A stretch of 25,192 bases of DNA from JBCCEV01 sp039030125 (GTDB taxonomy: Bacteria > Pseudomonadota > Gammaproteobacteria > Ga0077536), in contig JBCCEV010000049.1 of assembly GCA_039030125.1 (NCBI GenBank), positions 1 to 25,192 of the forward strand, given 5' to 3'. Within the stretch, counting starts at the first letter, position 1. Each line of letters opens with the position of its first letter. Positions 14,751 through 22,788 of this stretch are shown piece after piece. The notes under the pieces were generated by a model that was not told the DNA's origin, ran no database searches, and saw nothing but the letters and a program-made list of their open reading frames with translations. Both the position numbers and the translations under genes were made by a program.

Positions 14751-16610
14751 TTAGCGCTGAGTGATGCGTACCACCGTGGTTCTGTGATCCGCGGCCTTAA
14801 AAACCGTTTCCAATCGGTATTTATTCGCGAACGCCGCCGGCATCTTAAATGGCATTTGATCAAGCTTACCAATAAACCACAGGGAGGCCGATTGTGGCAG
14901 CTTATCGACATATTTTAATACGGCTTGGGGAGTGCCAATCATATTCAAGCCCAGCCACCTTTCTCTGCCGTCGCCGCAAGACACACGCTCAAACTCAACG
15001 GAAGCAGCGTTTTTAAACAGCACATCGATATCCTCAAGGTACAGCGATTGCGATTGATGTGAAGCCATCACAAGATCTCTAGAGGAGCGGTGCTCGGCAA
15101 TATAAGAAGCAGCGCTGGGGTAATCGTTGCGCGCATAGTAATGGCGGCTTAGCGCACGCGGCATATCGACCCTGAATGACTGCGCGTAGGTGTTGATTTC
15201 GAACATCGTTCGCCAGGCGTGATCTTCTGAAAGAACAAACAACAAAACTCCAGCTAGGACGCTCGCGCAAATGCGCCAGCTAGGCACAACGAGCCGCGCG
15301 AGCAGGCTTGTCAAGGGTACACAGCCGAGGATCAGGAGCAGGGGATAAACAATGTAGGTATAGCGCGTTTCGATATAGTCACTGGGAAACAAGGTGATCA
15401 GGGCAACAACGCTAATTACGATGGCGAGCAGTAGAATTTCACGATTATCTTTAGCGGTAAGAAATTGCTTAATTGCCGTTGCCGCAAAGCCCGCACATAG
15501 GACGAAAGACAACAACGGCATGACTCGAAACCAGGGCAGCGCGAATGCCCGGATCACATCGGGATTGGTGATTAAGCGCGACGCAATCGCGGGCGCCTCA
15601 AGTCCCGAGTTCAGTAACATCAATGTCCAACCCGCCGCCGCGCTCGCGAGGAAAATACCAAGCTTGCGGGCCAGGTCACGCACTCTCCGCTCGTCCTTGG
15701 CTAGCAGTACCAGTAACGTCAACAGGATCGCCGCGCCCATCAGCACCCCCGCGGCCCCTAATAGGACCACCAGAATTGACAGTCCCGTCAGACCCTGAAA
15801 ACAGGCGCTTGATCGAGTCCTCACAGTCCACAGACCAAACAGCGTCAGGACGACAGCAAGGCCCGCAATCCACGGATCAAAACCCGCGAAAAAGTCGAGC
15901 GATGAAGACATCTCCCCCACCGGGTTGCTCGTCATAAGTTTGACGCACGCTAAAGCCAGCAAGGTGGCAAAGAGTGCGAATACTTCGAAACGTGCAGGCC
16001 GTTCACCTTTAGCCAGCCATGCTAGAAAAGGGACAACCATGGTTGTCATCGCACCCACCCAACTTAGCGCACTGAGTAAGAAGAACCCCAGCGACAAACA
16101 AAAGTGCGCTCGGCGTTTGCTGTCAAGCCATAGCAGCGTCGTGTAGCACTGCCAGATAAACAAACTCCCGCACAGCGAATACATTCGACCTAGGCGCGAG
16201 AATTCGATCTGCCAGATGGAAAGAGCCAGCAGACTAGCGACCATTAAGGCTAGTAAGTTGCCGCCGAGTCGTCTGGCGATAAGGGCCGCGCCCAAAATCG
16301 TCAGGATGTTTGCAAACGCTGACACCCGGCGAAGCGTTGCCACCTCTGGAACGTCGTCACCCGGTAATGCGGTGGCGGCTGAAAGATAATGAAAAAAGGG
16401 CGCTCGGCTGTACCACCCCATGCACTTAAAATCGGCCCGCCCACTCGCAAAGATCCGCTGCGTCGCAATGGTCGAGTAGAACTCATCGTCAGCCGCAGAT
16501 CGGAGCTCAGCGCCAGGCAGCCGCAAAAATGCGGCGATGGCTAAAACAAGGATCAACAAACCCCAGAATTTGGGTTCCAGATTATTCCGGCTCGCTAGAT
16601 TGGTGATCAA
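14751..16610 (-). CDS. ArnT/PMT-like polytopic membrane glycosyltransferase
   Basis: 619 residues with about 11-13 membrane helices and a soluble C-terminal part (about 470-619). The first helix (15-33) is followed by SAADDEFYS, the acidic pair expected in the first periplasmic loop of GT39/GT83-type enzymes that use polyprenyl-phosphate sugars. RMYSL and GWYSRAPFFHYL patterns also recur in this group. The start is TTG at 16610, overlapping the lipase end by 29 bases. It lacks a clear SD, so the exact start is uncertain, but the next Met (about residue 64) would lose the catalytic loop. The donor and acceptor are unknown; with the neighbours, an envelope lipid or glycan is likely. Confidence 0.82.
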   Translation of the reverse strand: MITNLASRNNLEPKFWGLLILVLAIAAFLRLPGAELRSAADDEFYSTIATQRIFASGRADFKCMGWYSRAPFFHYLSAATALPGDDVPEVATLRRVSAFANILTILGAALIARRLGGNLLALMVASLLALSIWQIEFSRLGRMYSLCGSLFIWQCYTTLLWLDSKRRAHFCLSLGFFLLSALSWVGAMTTMVVPFLAWLAKGERPARFEVFALFATLLALACVKLMTSNPVGEMSSSLDFFAGFDPWIAGLAVVLTLFGLWTVRTRSSACFQGLTGLSILVVLLGAAGVLMGAAILLTLLVLLAKDERRVRDLARKLGIFLASAAAGWTLMLLNSGLEAPAIASRLITNPDVIRAFALPWFRVMPLLSFVLCAGFAATAIKQFLTAKDNREILLLAIVISVVALITLFPSDYIETRYTYIVYPLLLILGCVPLTSLLARLVVPSWRICASVLAGVLLFVLSEDHAWRTMFEINTYAQSFRVDMPRALSRHYYARNDYPSAASYIAEHRSSRDLVMASHQSQSLYLEDIDVLFKNAASVEFERVSCGDGRERWLGLNMIGTPQAVLKYVDKLPQSASLWFIGKLDQMPFKMPAAFANKYRLETVFKAADHRTTVVRITQR

Positions 16611-17319
16611 AGCTGCCGGCCCGGAAAAATTCTATGACTTGGGCGATTACCGGTTCTTTGCGCATGATGAACGTATGCGAATAAGGCACGCTTAAAAAAT
16701 CCCTCATGCCCTCCACGCGAGTCGATTCGACCGATACTTTGCCATCGTGCGGCTCCGGCAAAAATTGCCCAAAGATCGGGTTGTAAGAACGCGTACCAGC
16801 AATCACGCCGAGGTCGAAGTCTACAGGTCCCAATCCTCGTACCAGGCTGTCCTCGCGTGTTCCTAACTCCCGGCCCGCGGGGCCATAGATGAGATCAAAG
16901 CCGGGAATATCGCGCAGATTATCAACCAGCTCGGAACCTTGGTTAGGCGGTGCCAACATCACCACGCGGCCGAGTTCAGGGAGATTATTGTTCTTTAGAT
17001 AGTAGCGCACCAAAATCCCGCCCATGGAGTGCGTGACAAAATGGACCTGCGCCACCTCATTCCCGCAACCTGCTAATCCTTTGTTAATTGCCGGCGCCGC
17101 CAGTTCTTCAACCGGACGATCGCGCGAAGGATATCCTATGTTTGAAACTGTAAATCCTGCTTCCGCAAGGGCACCCGCCATTTTTGCCATGGAGCCCGAG
17201 GTGCGGGCTAAACCGTGCAACAAGACGACGCACTGTTCAGCGGCAGCGACGGCAGGTAGCAACCCCAAGGCAAGCACTAACAACAGCGATCGAAAAATAT
17301 CAGTCATGAACCTGCGCAT
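16582..17319 (-). CDS. exported lipase/esterase-like alpha/beta hydrolase
   Basis: 245 residues with an N-terminal signal peptide (hydrophobic stretch 11-25, likely cleavage after AVAAA-27). Then VVLLHGLART (oxyanion loop), nucleophile Ser98 in T-H-S-M-G-G, acid Asp192 in HDGKVSVES, and His215 in PYSHTFIM. The HDGKVSVES segment is typical of lipase/PGAP1-like acylhydrolases. It probably acts in the periplasm on an acyl ester. The ATG at 17319 comes one base after the stop codon of the upstream fusion gene (TAA-C-ATG), so translation is very likely coupled. A lipase tied to a lysophospholipid acyltransferase suggests deacylation/reacylation of phospholipids (inference). Confidence 0.88.
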   Translation of the reverse strand: MRRFMTDIFRSLLLVLALGLLPAVAAAEQCVVLLHGLARTSGSMAKMAGALAEAGFTVSNIGYPSRDRPVEELAAPAINKGLAGCGNEVAQVHFVTHSMGGILVRYYLKNNNLPELGRVVMLAPPNQGSELVDNLRDIPGFDLIYGPAGRELGTREDSLVRGLGPVDFDLGVIAGTRSYNPIFGQFLPEPHDGKVSVESTRVEGMRDFLSVPYSHTFIMRKEPVIAQVIEFFRAGSFDHQSSEPE

Positions 17320-17320
17320 G

Positions 17321-20300
17321 TTAAGCGACCGTTTCCAAGGCGATTTTTTTTGCCTGTGTAAAATCTGTTTTACCACTTCCGAGTTTCGGCATGGCATCTA
17401 CCGATACCCAGGTTTCCGGCACCATCAGCGAACTCAGCCCAGCCCCCTGCGCCCGCTTACGCAGGCCTGATGGATCGGCGCATGCCGGATGCGTGGCAGG
17501 CACGATTGCGACCAACTGTTCACCCTTCTTCTCACTAGGAATATTGACGACCACAACCTCGAAGTCTTCCTCCTCGATTGCAGAAACGAGTGCTTGCTCA
17601 ACGGCCGCCAGGCTCACCATCTCGCCGCCCAGTTTGGCAAACCGCGAGTAACGATCGACGATGGTAAGAAATCCATCATCATCGACGTGTCCTTTATCCC
17701 CCGTGCTGTACCAGCGCTTGCCATCGAGGGTTACGATCGCGGCGTCGGTCTTCTGTTGATCATCGAGGTAACCGGCCATTAGCTGGACGCCCCCAATCAG
17801 GATCAGACCGTCCTCGCCCACCGGCAACTTCTCGTAAGTGTCTGGGTTAACGATCCGGAAAGCCGTACCAGGAAGCGGCAGGCCCACGCTGCCCTCGCGA
17901 CTACCAACGCGCAGTTGCCAGCCGATTTGCTCCAAGTAGTCAGGTACGTTGACGCTGGCAACCGGAGTTGTTTCGGTTGCCCCATAACCCTCGAATATCG
18001 GCTTATTAAATTTTTTGGAGAATCCATCGCGAACTATCGGGTCTAGACGCTCCGCGCCGGAGACAACCAGTCGCAAAGGCTCCAACATTAGCGGCGCGAC
18101 GCGCTTGTTGCGCACGTAGAACCTCAAGAACGTCGAGGTGCCAAGCAACACCGTGCCACGGTCGCGATAAATTGCTTTTGCAATATTCACAACGTCTGTT
18201 GGATCGGGGTGGGTAATCACTGGGAGGCCCTCCACCAAGGGCAGAAACGTGGTCACCGTCAATCCAAAGGCATGAAATAACGGCAGACACCCGACGATCA
18301 CATCGTCCGCCACGGGATTCATCATGTCGGTCGTTTGCGTGATGTTGGCCATGATATTGCGATGTGTGAGTATGACGCCCTTCGGAGTCCCTTCACTGCC
18401 GCTTGAGAACAGGATCGCCGCTGGCTTGCCAGCCCCGTAACAACCGCCAAACAGCCACGCGATCCAGTAAGCAGGCAACAACTTAAACGCAAGCCATGCC
18501 AGCGCTAGCTGCCACTTCTTAATTCCCTCTCTTAGATCTTCAAGATAAACAACTTCCCGGCCTTGCAGGGCGTTCACGCTATCCAAGCCGCGATCTTCCA
18601 AGCGTTTTACGAACAGCTTAGAGGTGAAAATTCTAGCGAGCTTGGCTTTCTCGATTGCTCCATTTAAGGCGCCAGCGCTCGCTGAATAATTGAGATTCAC
18701 CGCCGTTTTGCCGCACAGCATGGTCGCCATGTTGGCGATTGCCCCGCCACCGCTTGGCGGCAACAATAGGCCGACGTTTTGTTCAGCGTTCATGCCTTTA
18801 ATCAAGCGCGTGAAACAAATCACGGCGGCAGCGAACGCGCTATGTGTCAGCCGCCGGCCAGTCGATTCAATGATTGCATTGCTACCGGCTTGGCGTTTAG
18901 CCGTTTGCAGCCAAGCCAGCGCCAGCGTATCCATTTGCTTCACATGCTGTTCCCACGCTGAAATCGATAGCTCCGATACAGCCTGCTTCACGGCCACGGC
19001 CTGAGCATCAAGCGCTAACGCGTCGCCGAAAGCAACCACAATGTCACGGCGTAACCCAGTCACCGTGCGAGACTTTAGTAGACGTCCCGATTCGGAAAAC
19101 TGGCTTCCCCATAAACCGCGCACATAAAAGGGGACAATCACGGCCTTGGAGCCTGCCGCGAGTTCGGCAGAACGTTCGAAACCACGCTTGAATTCATTTA
19201 ACTGACCATGACGAGAGATGGTGCCCTCAGGGAACAGGCAAACAACCTCGCCATCTCGCAAGCACTGCGCGATATCTTCGATGGCTTCCTTGGAAGATCC
19301 AGGCGCGATCGGAATTGCTCCAGCGAAATCCAAAAACCATTTCAGATACCATCGCTCGTAGATGCTGCGGATCATCACGAAACGAACGGGGCGCGGGCTC
19401 GCCATCGCGACGATTGCCCAATCAATCCAAGAGATATGGTTGCCAAGCAGCAAAACGCCACCGGTGCTTGGGACTTTTTCCATGTCGACGACGTTAAGGC
19501 GGTAACGCGTCGCAAATACCCGCGCAATCACTAGTCGAACCAATGACTGCGGCAGCTTGCCGACCGTATAAATCGCGCCGACCGTCGCCACCATCGTGAT
19601 GATCACCAATAGCGACAATGCATCCAAGCCTTGAGTGGCAAACACCACCGTGAGGCCAAGAAACGCAATCATTGCAAGGTTACGAATGAAGCTTGAGGCG
19701 GCGAGGATGCGTCCGCGATCAGAATCGTCAGCATGAAATTGGACCAGAGCTGTTAACGGTACCGTGAACAGCGATCCAAAAACCCCGATCCCGAAAAACA
19801 ATCCCATCTGAAAAACCGTCTGTTGCGCAATCGGGAGGGCCGCGAGACAAAGCGCCACGCCGGCCGCACCAATCGGCACATATCCCGTTTCTAGATAGGC
19901 GCGAGACAGCTTCGCGGCCAACAACGAACCTACAACGATACCAATAGTGGCGGCGGCCATGATGAATTGAATCCCGGCGACGTTCGTGAGCCCTAAGGTG
20001 GTTTCGGCGAACGTGGGGTAAACCGCGATAAGGACTTGCATCACCGACCAGAACACCGCGAGACCGACGACCGACAAGCGCATCACCGGCTGGGTCCAAA
20101 CGCTTGATAGGTTGCGCTTTAGGTAATCACCTCGAAGGTAACTGCGGCGGTCAAATCCCAAGTTTCGAGCGTCGCCCTGATGTTCGGGGAGGCGCCTCGC
20201 AAACGCGTATTCCAAAATCGAACCCAGAACTAGAAACCAACCGAGACTCGCGGTCTCCTTCATGATGGCCCCAGTGCCTTGGGTTTCTGCCGACAGCAAA

Positions 20301-20791
20301 TGCTCAAAGCCGACGGAAAATGACAGCATGCCCACTAATATCGCTGTGGTCGTCGCCGCCTGCATGATGCCGTTAGCACCAGCCAACTCTTCGGCGCCGA
20401 CTAGCTCCTTCAGGTAACCAAGTTTTGCCGGGCCGTAAATGGCGCTCTGTGCCGCGAGGACGAAGGTCAGTGCAAAGGAGATCCAAAACCACCCTTGGTA
20501 GTAACACAGCGTTATCGCCAACGTAATCGCGATGGCGACCAGCGCTGCTCGGCGCATAACCTTCGGTTTAGCGTAGCGGTCGGAGATAAACCCAGCCGGC
20601 GACATCAACAACAAAAATGGGAGAAGGATCAATGCGTTGACAATCCCGGTCAGCATGATCTGCTCGGGTCCTTCAAAGGCTTTGAATACGGCGTTTTGAA
20701 CGAGCACCTTGTGACCAAGATCCACAAAGGCGTTCAAGAACCCCACCGCGACCGCTGCCGCAAAGCCCGCAATGCTGAATAGACGCATCAT
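17321..20791 (-). CDS. aas: LplT-Aas fusion: lysophospholipid transporter, PlsC acyltransferase and acyl-ACP/AMP ligase
   Basis: 1156 residues carrying three activities. Residues 1-410 form an MFS transporter like LplT, with twelve probable helices and the signature SAIYGPAKLGYLKELV. Residues ~420-615 form a PlsC acyltransferase with N-H-I-S-W-I-D (H452, D457) and FPEGT (520-524). Residues ~640-1156 form an AMP-binding acyl ligase with FSSGSEGTPKG (795-805), YGATETTP (936-943), STGDKGHVDDDG and a late SGKTD. E. coli encodes LplT and Aas as two neighbouring proteins of about 400 and 720 residues; here they form one chain. The role is to flip lysophospholipid inward and re-acylate it in the inner membrane. 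AAGGAG stands nine bases before the first of two tandem ATGs. Confidence 0.95.
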   Translation of the reverse strand: MMRLFSIAGFAAAVAVGFLNAFVDLGHKVLVQNAVFKAFEGPEQIMLTGIVNALILLPFLLLMSPAGFISDRYAKPKVMRRAALVAIAITLAITLCYYQGWFWISFALTFVLAAQSAIYGPAKLGYLKELVGAEELAGANGIMQAATTTAILVGMLSFSVGFEHLLSAETQGTGAIMKETASLGWFLVLGSILEYAFARRLPEHQGDARNLGFDRRSYLRGDYLKRNLSSVWTQPVMRLSVVGLAVFWSVMQVLIAVYPTFAETTLGLTNVAGIQFIMAAATIGIVVGSLLAAKLSRAYLETGYVPIGAAGVALCLAALPIAQQTVFQMGLFFGIGVFGSLFTVPLTALVQFHADDSDRGRILAASSFIRNLAMIAFLGLTVVFATQGLDALSLLVIITMVATVGAIYTVGKLPQSLVRLVIARVFATRYRLNVVDMEKVPSTGGVLLLGNHISWIDWAIVAMASPRPVRFVMIRSIYERWYLKWFLDFAGAIPIAPGSSKEAIEDIAQCLRDGEVVCLFPEGTISRHGQLNEFKRGFERSAELAAGSKAVIVPFYVRGLWGSQFSESGRLLKSRTVTGLRRDIVVAFGDALALDAQAVAVKQAVSELSISAWEQHVKQMDTLALAWLQTAKRQAGSNAIIESTGRRLTHSAFAAAVICFTRLIKGMNAEQNVGLLLPPSGGGAIANMATMLCGKTAVNLNYSASAGALNGAIEKAKLARIFTSKLFVKRLEDRGLDSVNALQGREVVYLEDLREGIKKWQLALAWLAFKLLPAYWIAWLFGGCYGAGKPAAILFSSGSEGTPKGVILTHRNIMANITQTTDMMNPVADDVIVGCLPLFHAFGLTVTTFLPLVEGLPVITHPDPTDVVNIAKAIYRDRGTVLLGTSTFLRFYVRNKRVAPLMLEPLRLVVSGAERLDPIVRDGFSKKFNKPIFEGYGATETTPVASVNVPDYLEQIGWQLRVGSREGSVGLPLPGTAFRIVNPDTYEKLPVGEDGLILIGGVQLMAGYLDDQQKTDAAIVTLDGKRWYSTGDKGHVDDDGFLTIVDRYSRFAKLGGEMVSLAAVEQALVSAIEEEDFEVVVVNIPSEKKGEQLVAIVPATHPACADPSGLRKRAQGAGLSSLMVPETWVSVDAMPKLGSGKTDFTQAKKIALETVA

Positions 20792-20848
20792 TTCTCAAGT
20801 CTCCTTATCGGCAATCATCGCACGGGGCGCAAGACTGGTTGCTGAGCG

Positions 20849-20914
20849 CGAATAACGCAACCAAATATCGAATAGAAGCGAATAACATGCTATACGGTAT
20901 TATATTTTGATACC
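20849..20914. promoter_or_regulatory. phased CGAATA repeats and inverted repeat between aas fusion and XRE regulator
   Basis: CGAATA occurs at 20849, 20869 and 20879, spaced exactly 20 and 10 bp, so all three face the same side of the helix. The first and last are part of a longer identical 9-mer, GCGAATAAC, 30 bp apart. An inverted repeat GGTAT-N9-ATACC follows at 20896-20914, in AT-rich DNA just before the regulator start. The arrangement looks like an operator for a regulator acting on both divergent genes, plausibly the XRE protein itself. No confident -35/-10 pair could be assigned. Confidence 0.5.
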
Positions 20915-20927
20915 CCGAGACGTCGTT

Positions 20928-21662
20928 ATGCCACAAACCACAGCGTTGCTTGATGCACTAAAAATCGCCTTGAAGGCTCACGGCAAAACGTATCGCGAGG
21001 TCGCGGAGCATCTTGAATTATCCACAGCCAGCGTCAAACGAATGTTTTCTGAACAAAACATGTCGCTCGCCCGACTCGACGCGATCTGCGCCCTGATGGA
21101 AATTGAAATCACCGATCTGGTCGCCGAACTTGGCCGCGATAAGCGAAGCTTGCAACAACTTGATGAGACCCAAGAGCAGGAGATTGCGAGCGACTTAAGC
21201 TTACTGCTGGTTACCGTGTCGGTACTGAACGGTATGGCCATCGAAGACATTGTCGGGTACTTCAACATCAACGAACACGAATGCATCCGAAAACTCGCTT
21301 ACTTGGACCGCCAAGGCATCATCGAGTTACTCCCGAAAAATCGCATCAAATTAAAAGTCGCGAGAAACTTTGCTTGGCTTCCCGATGGTCCGATCCAAAG
21401 ACTATTCCAGCAGAAGATCGCGGCAGACTATTTCAGCTCCCGCTTCACCGAAAACGACGAAAAGCTAATCGTACTTAACGGCTTGCTCAGCGAAGCGTCA
21501 ATAAAGATCGTACAGAAGAAATTCGAACGCCTCGCCGAGGAATTCGAAGAGTTGAACAGCGAAGACGCCAGCAAACCAGTCGCACAACGGGTTGGCTTTA
21601 CTGTGGTACTGGCAATGCGCCGTTGGGTGTTTGGATTATTTCAACCTTATCTTCGCGAGTAG
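20928..21662 (+). CDS. XRE/Cro-type helix-turn-helix transcriptional regulator
   Basis: 244 residues. Residues ~8-62 form a Cro/C1-like HTH (GKTYREVAEHLELSTASVKRMFSE, split here as helices around 21-40). The remaining ~180 residues form a helical region with a second possible winged-helix segment (AIEDIVGYFNINEHECIRKL) and no recognised ligand domain. ATG 20928 (MPQTTALLD) is preferred to an in-frame TTG at 20907, which lies in the inverted repeat. The SD is weak (CGAGACG). It is transcribed away from the aas fusion and towards the YiaA/B-PspA pair, so it may control one or both. Confidence 0.85.
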   Translation: MPQTTALLDALKIALKAHGKTYREVAEHLELSTASVKRMFSEQNMSLARLDAICALMEIEITDLVAELGRDKRSLQQLDETQEQEIASDLSLLLVTVSVLNGMAIEDIVGYFNINEHECIRKLAYLDRQGIIELLPKNRIKLKVARNFAWLPDGPIQRLFQQKIAADYFSSRFTENDEKLIVLNGLLSEASIKIVQKKFERLAEEFEELNSEDASKPVAQRVGFTVVLAMRRWVFGLFQPYLRE

Positions 21663-21772
21663 GTTTCATTTCCTAAAACCTCAGGTCGCGGAACGCGCGA
21701 CTTCTCCGGAAAAGATTGCGGGCTCGATGCTTAGCTCCACAATGCACCAAGCAACTTCAAACGGAGAGTCCA

Positions 21773-22045
21773 ATGATCCAAAACGACATGCAGCTCAATT
21801 CACCCGAATGGTTGTTTTTTGTAAAAACGGCATTTTTTATCGCTTTCCTGGCGACCGGCCTCGGCGTGTTCCTAATGCCAGGTTCATTGATTGTTAAGGG
21901 ATATTTCGCTATCGCCGCGTTATTCCTTGTGAGTACGACTTTCACCCTAGCGAAAACCCTCAGAGACGACTTTGAATCTCAGCGGTTCATTACTCGCTTG
22001 GATGAAGCTCGGGCTACCCAAATCATCAAAGAGTATTCGGAGTAG
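21773..22045 (+). CDS. YiaA/YiaB family two-helix inner-membrane protein
   Basis: 90 residues. The pattern NSPEWLFFVKTAFFIAFLATG, given here as helix one (about 10-30), is followed by a second helix (about 37-56) and then STTFTLAKTLRDDFES. The F-T-L-A-K-T-x-R-D signature after helix two is characteristic of the YiaAB domain. The function of the family is unknown. GGAG stands six bases before ATG 21773. The stop TAG overlaps the SD of pspA (TAGGAG), so the two are one transcription unit. An upstream in-frame extension to 21716 has no SD. Confidence 0.85.
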   Translation: MIQNDMQLNSPEWLFFVKTAFFIAFLATGLGVFLMPGSLIVKGYFAIAALFLVSTTFTLAKTLRDDFESQRFITRLDEARATQIIKEYSE

Positions 22046-22055
22046 GAGCGTCGCC

Positions 22056-22751
22056 ATGGGTTTGATATCGCAAATTTCCCTACTCGCACGAGGCCGTGCT
22101 CGACGAAGCATACAAGGTATTGTGGACGCTAATGGTTTGGAGCTTATCGAGCAGGGAATTCTCGAAGCCGAGCAAACACTCATTTATTCCAAGCATGAGC
22201 TTGCCTCGGTGATCACCGAGCGTAAGCGTCTTGAACATAGCGTGGATGAACTCGAACAGCAGGTTAGCCGTCGAGAAATAGATGGACGGGAAGCTCTCGC
22301 CAGGGATCTAGAGGCGCTGGCACTGCAGATCGCCGATGATTTAACGAGCCGGCAAGCACGTCTAACTCGCACCGAGGCGGCGCTTTCGAAGGTACGCCAC
22401 CAGGAGGCGGCGGCCAAGGATGCGATTAAGTCCATGGCCGCCGATCTGGAGCGCTATCGGGGCGAGTTCGCGACGGCGAAAACACTGGCGGGAGCGCTAC
22501 GCGCCCAACAGCGCACGGCTTGTGGCGTTGCAAGTTCCTCGCGCACCGTTGATGACTTAGAAGCAGTACTTAGCCGCGTTTCGGTCCTGCAACAATCCCA
22601 TGCCGAGCACGCCGCGGCGATGCAATCGATCGACGCGGAAATATCCGGGGACGATCTTGAAGCTAAGCTCGAGAGCGAAGGGATCGGCGGGCGGCAGAAT
22701 AGCGTTCAATCCGTTATCGACAAATGGCGTGAGGAAAACGCCAGCGCTTAA
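22056..22751 (+). CDS. pspA: PspA/IM30 family protein
   Basis: 232 residues, close to the ~222 of E. coli PspA. A short N-terminal amphipathic segment (MGLISQISLLARGRARRSI) precedes long coiled-coil helices (about 25-190), heptad-rich and full of Glu, Arg and Ala. This is the ESCRT-III-like fold that assembles on damaged inner membrane and limits proton leakage. The start has AGGAG eight bases upstream, overlapping the end of the YiaA/B gene. No pspF, pspB or pspC is next to it, so regulation must differ from the E. coli phage-shock system; the upstream XRE protein is a candidate. It is a divergent member, so functional equivalence is inferred. Confidence 0.85.
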   Translation: MGLISQISLLARGRARRSIQGIVDANGLELIEQGILEAEQTLIYSKHELASVITERKRLEHSVDELEQQVSRREIDGREALARDLEALALQIADDLTSRQARLTRTEAALSKVRHQEAAAKDAIKSMAADLERYRGEFATAKTLAGALRAQQRTACGVASSSRTVDDLEAVLSRVSVLQQSHAEHAAAMQSIDAEISGDDLEAKLESEGIGGRQNSVQSVIDKWREENASA

Positions 22752-22767
22752 TGGACCGCAGCATCGT

Positions 22768-22788
22768 GGGCTCGGCAAGGGCGAGCCC
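22768..22788. terminator. hairpin between convergent pspA and hydrolase-OsmC genes
   Basis: GGGCTCG-N7-CGAGCCC forms a 7-bp GC-rich stem placed 17 bp after the pspA stop and touching the stop of the convergent gene. It lacks a T-tract on either strand, so intrinsic termination is uncertain, but the position between convergent ends fits a bidirectional transcript-end hairpin. Confidence 0.45.

Noticed and set aside
14660..14911. 84-residue N-terminal extension of the sulfotransferase
   Set aside because: It overlaps the glycosyltransferase 3' end and is unlike a sulfotransferase N-terminus, while MNVLYLLGDNRSGST begins the fold properly.
15394..15937. Plus-strand open frames within the glycosyltransferase
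   Set aside because: Antisense shadows of a polytopic membrane protein with no SD or domain.
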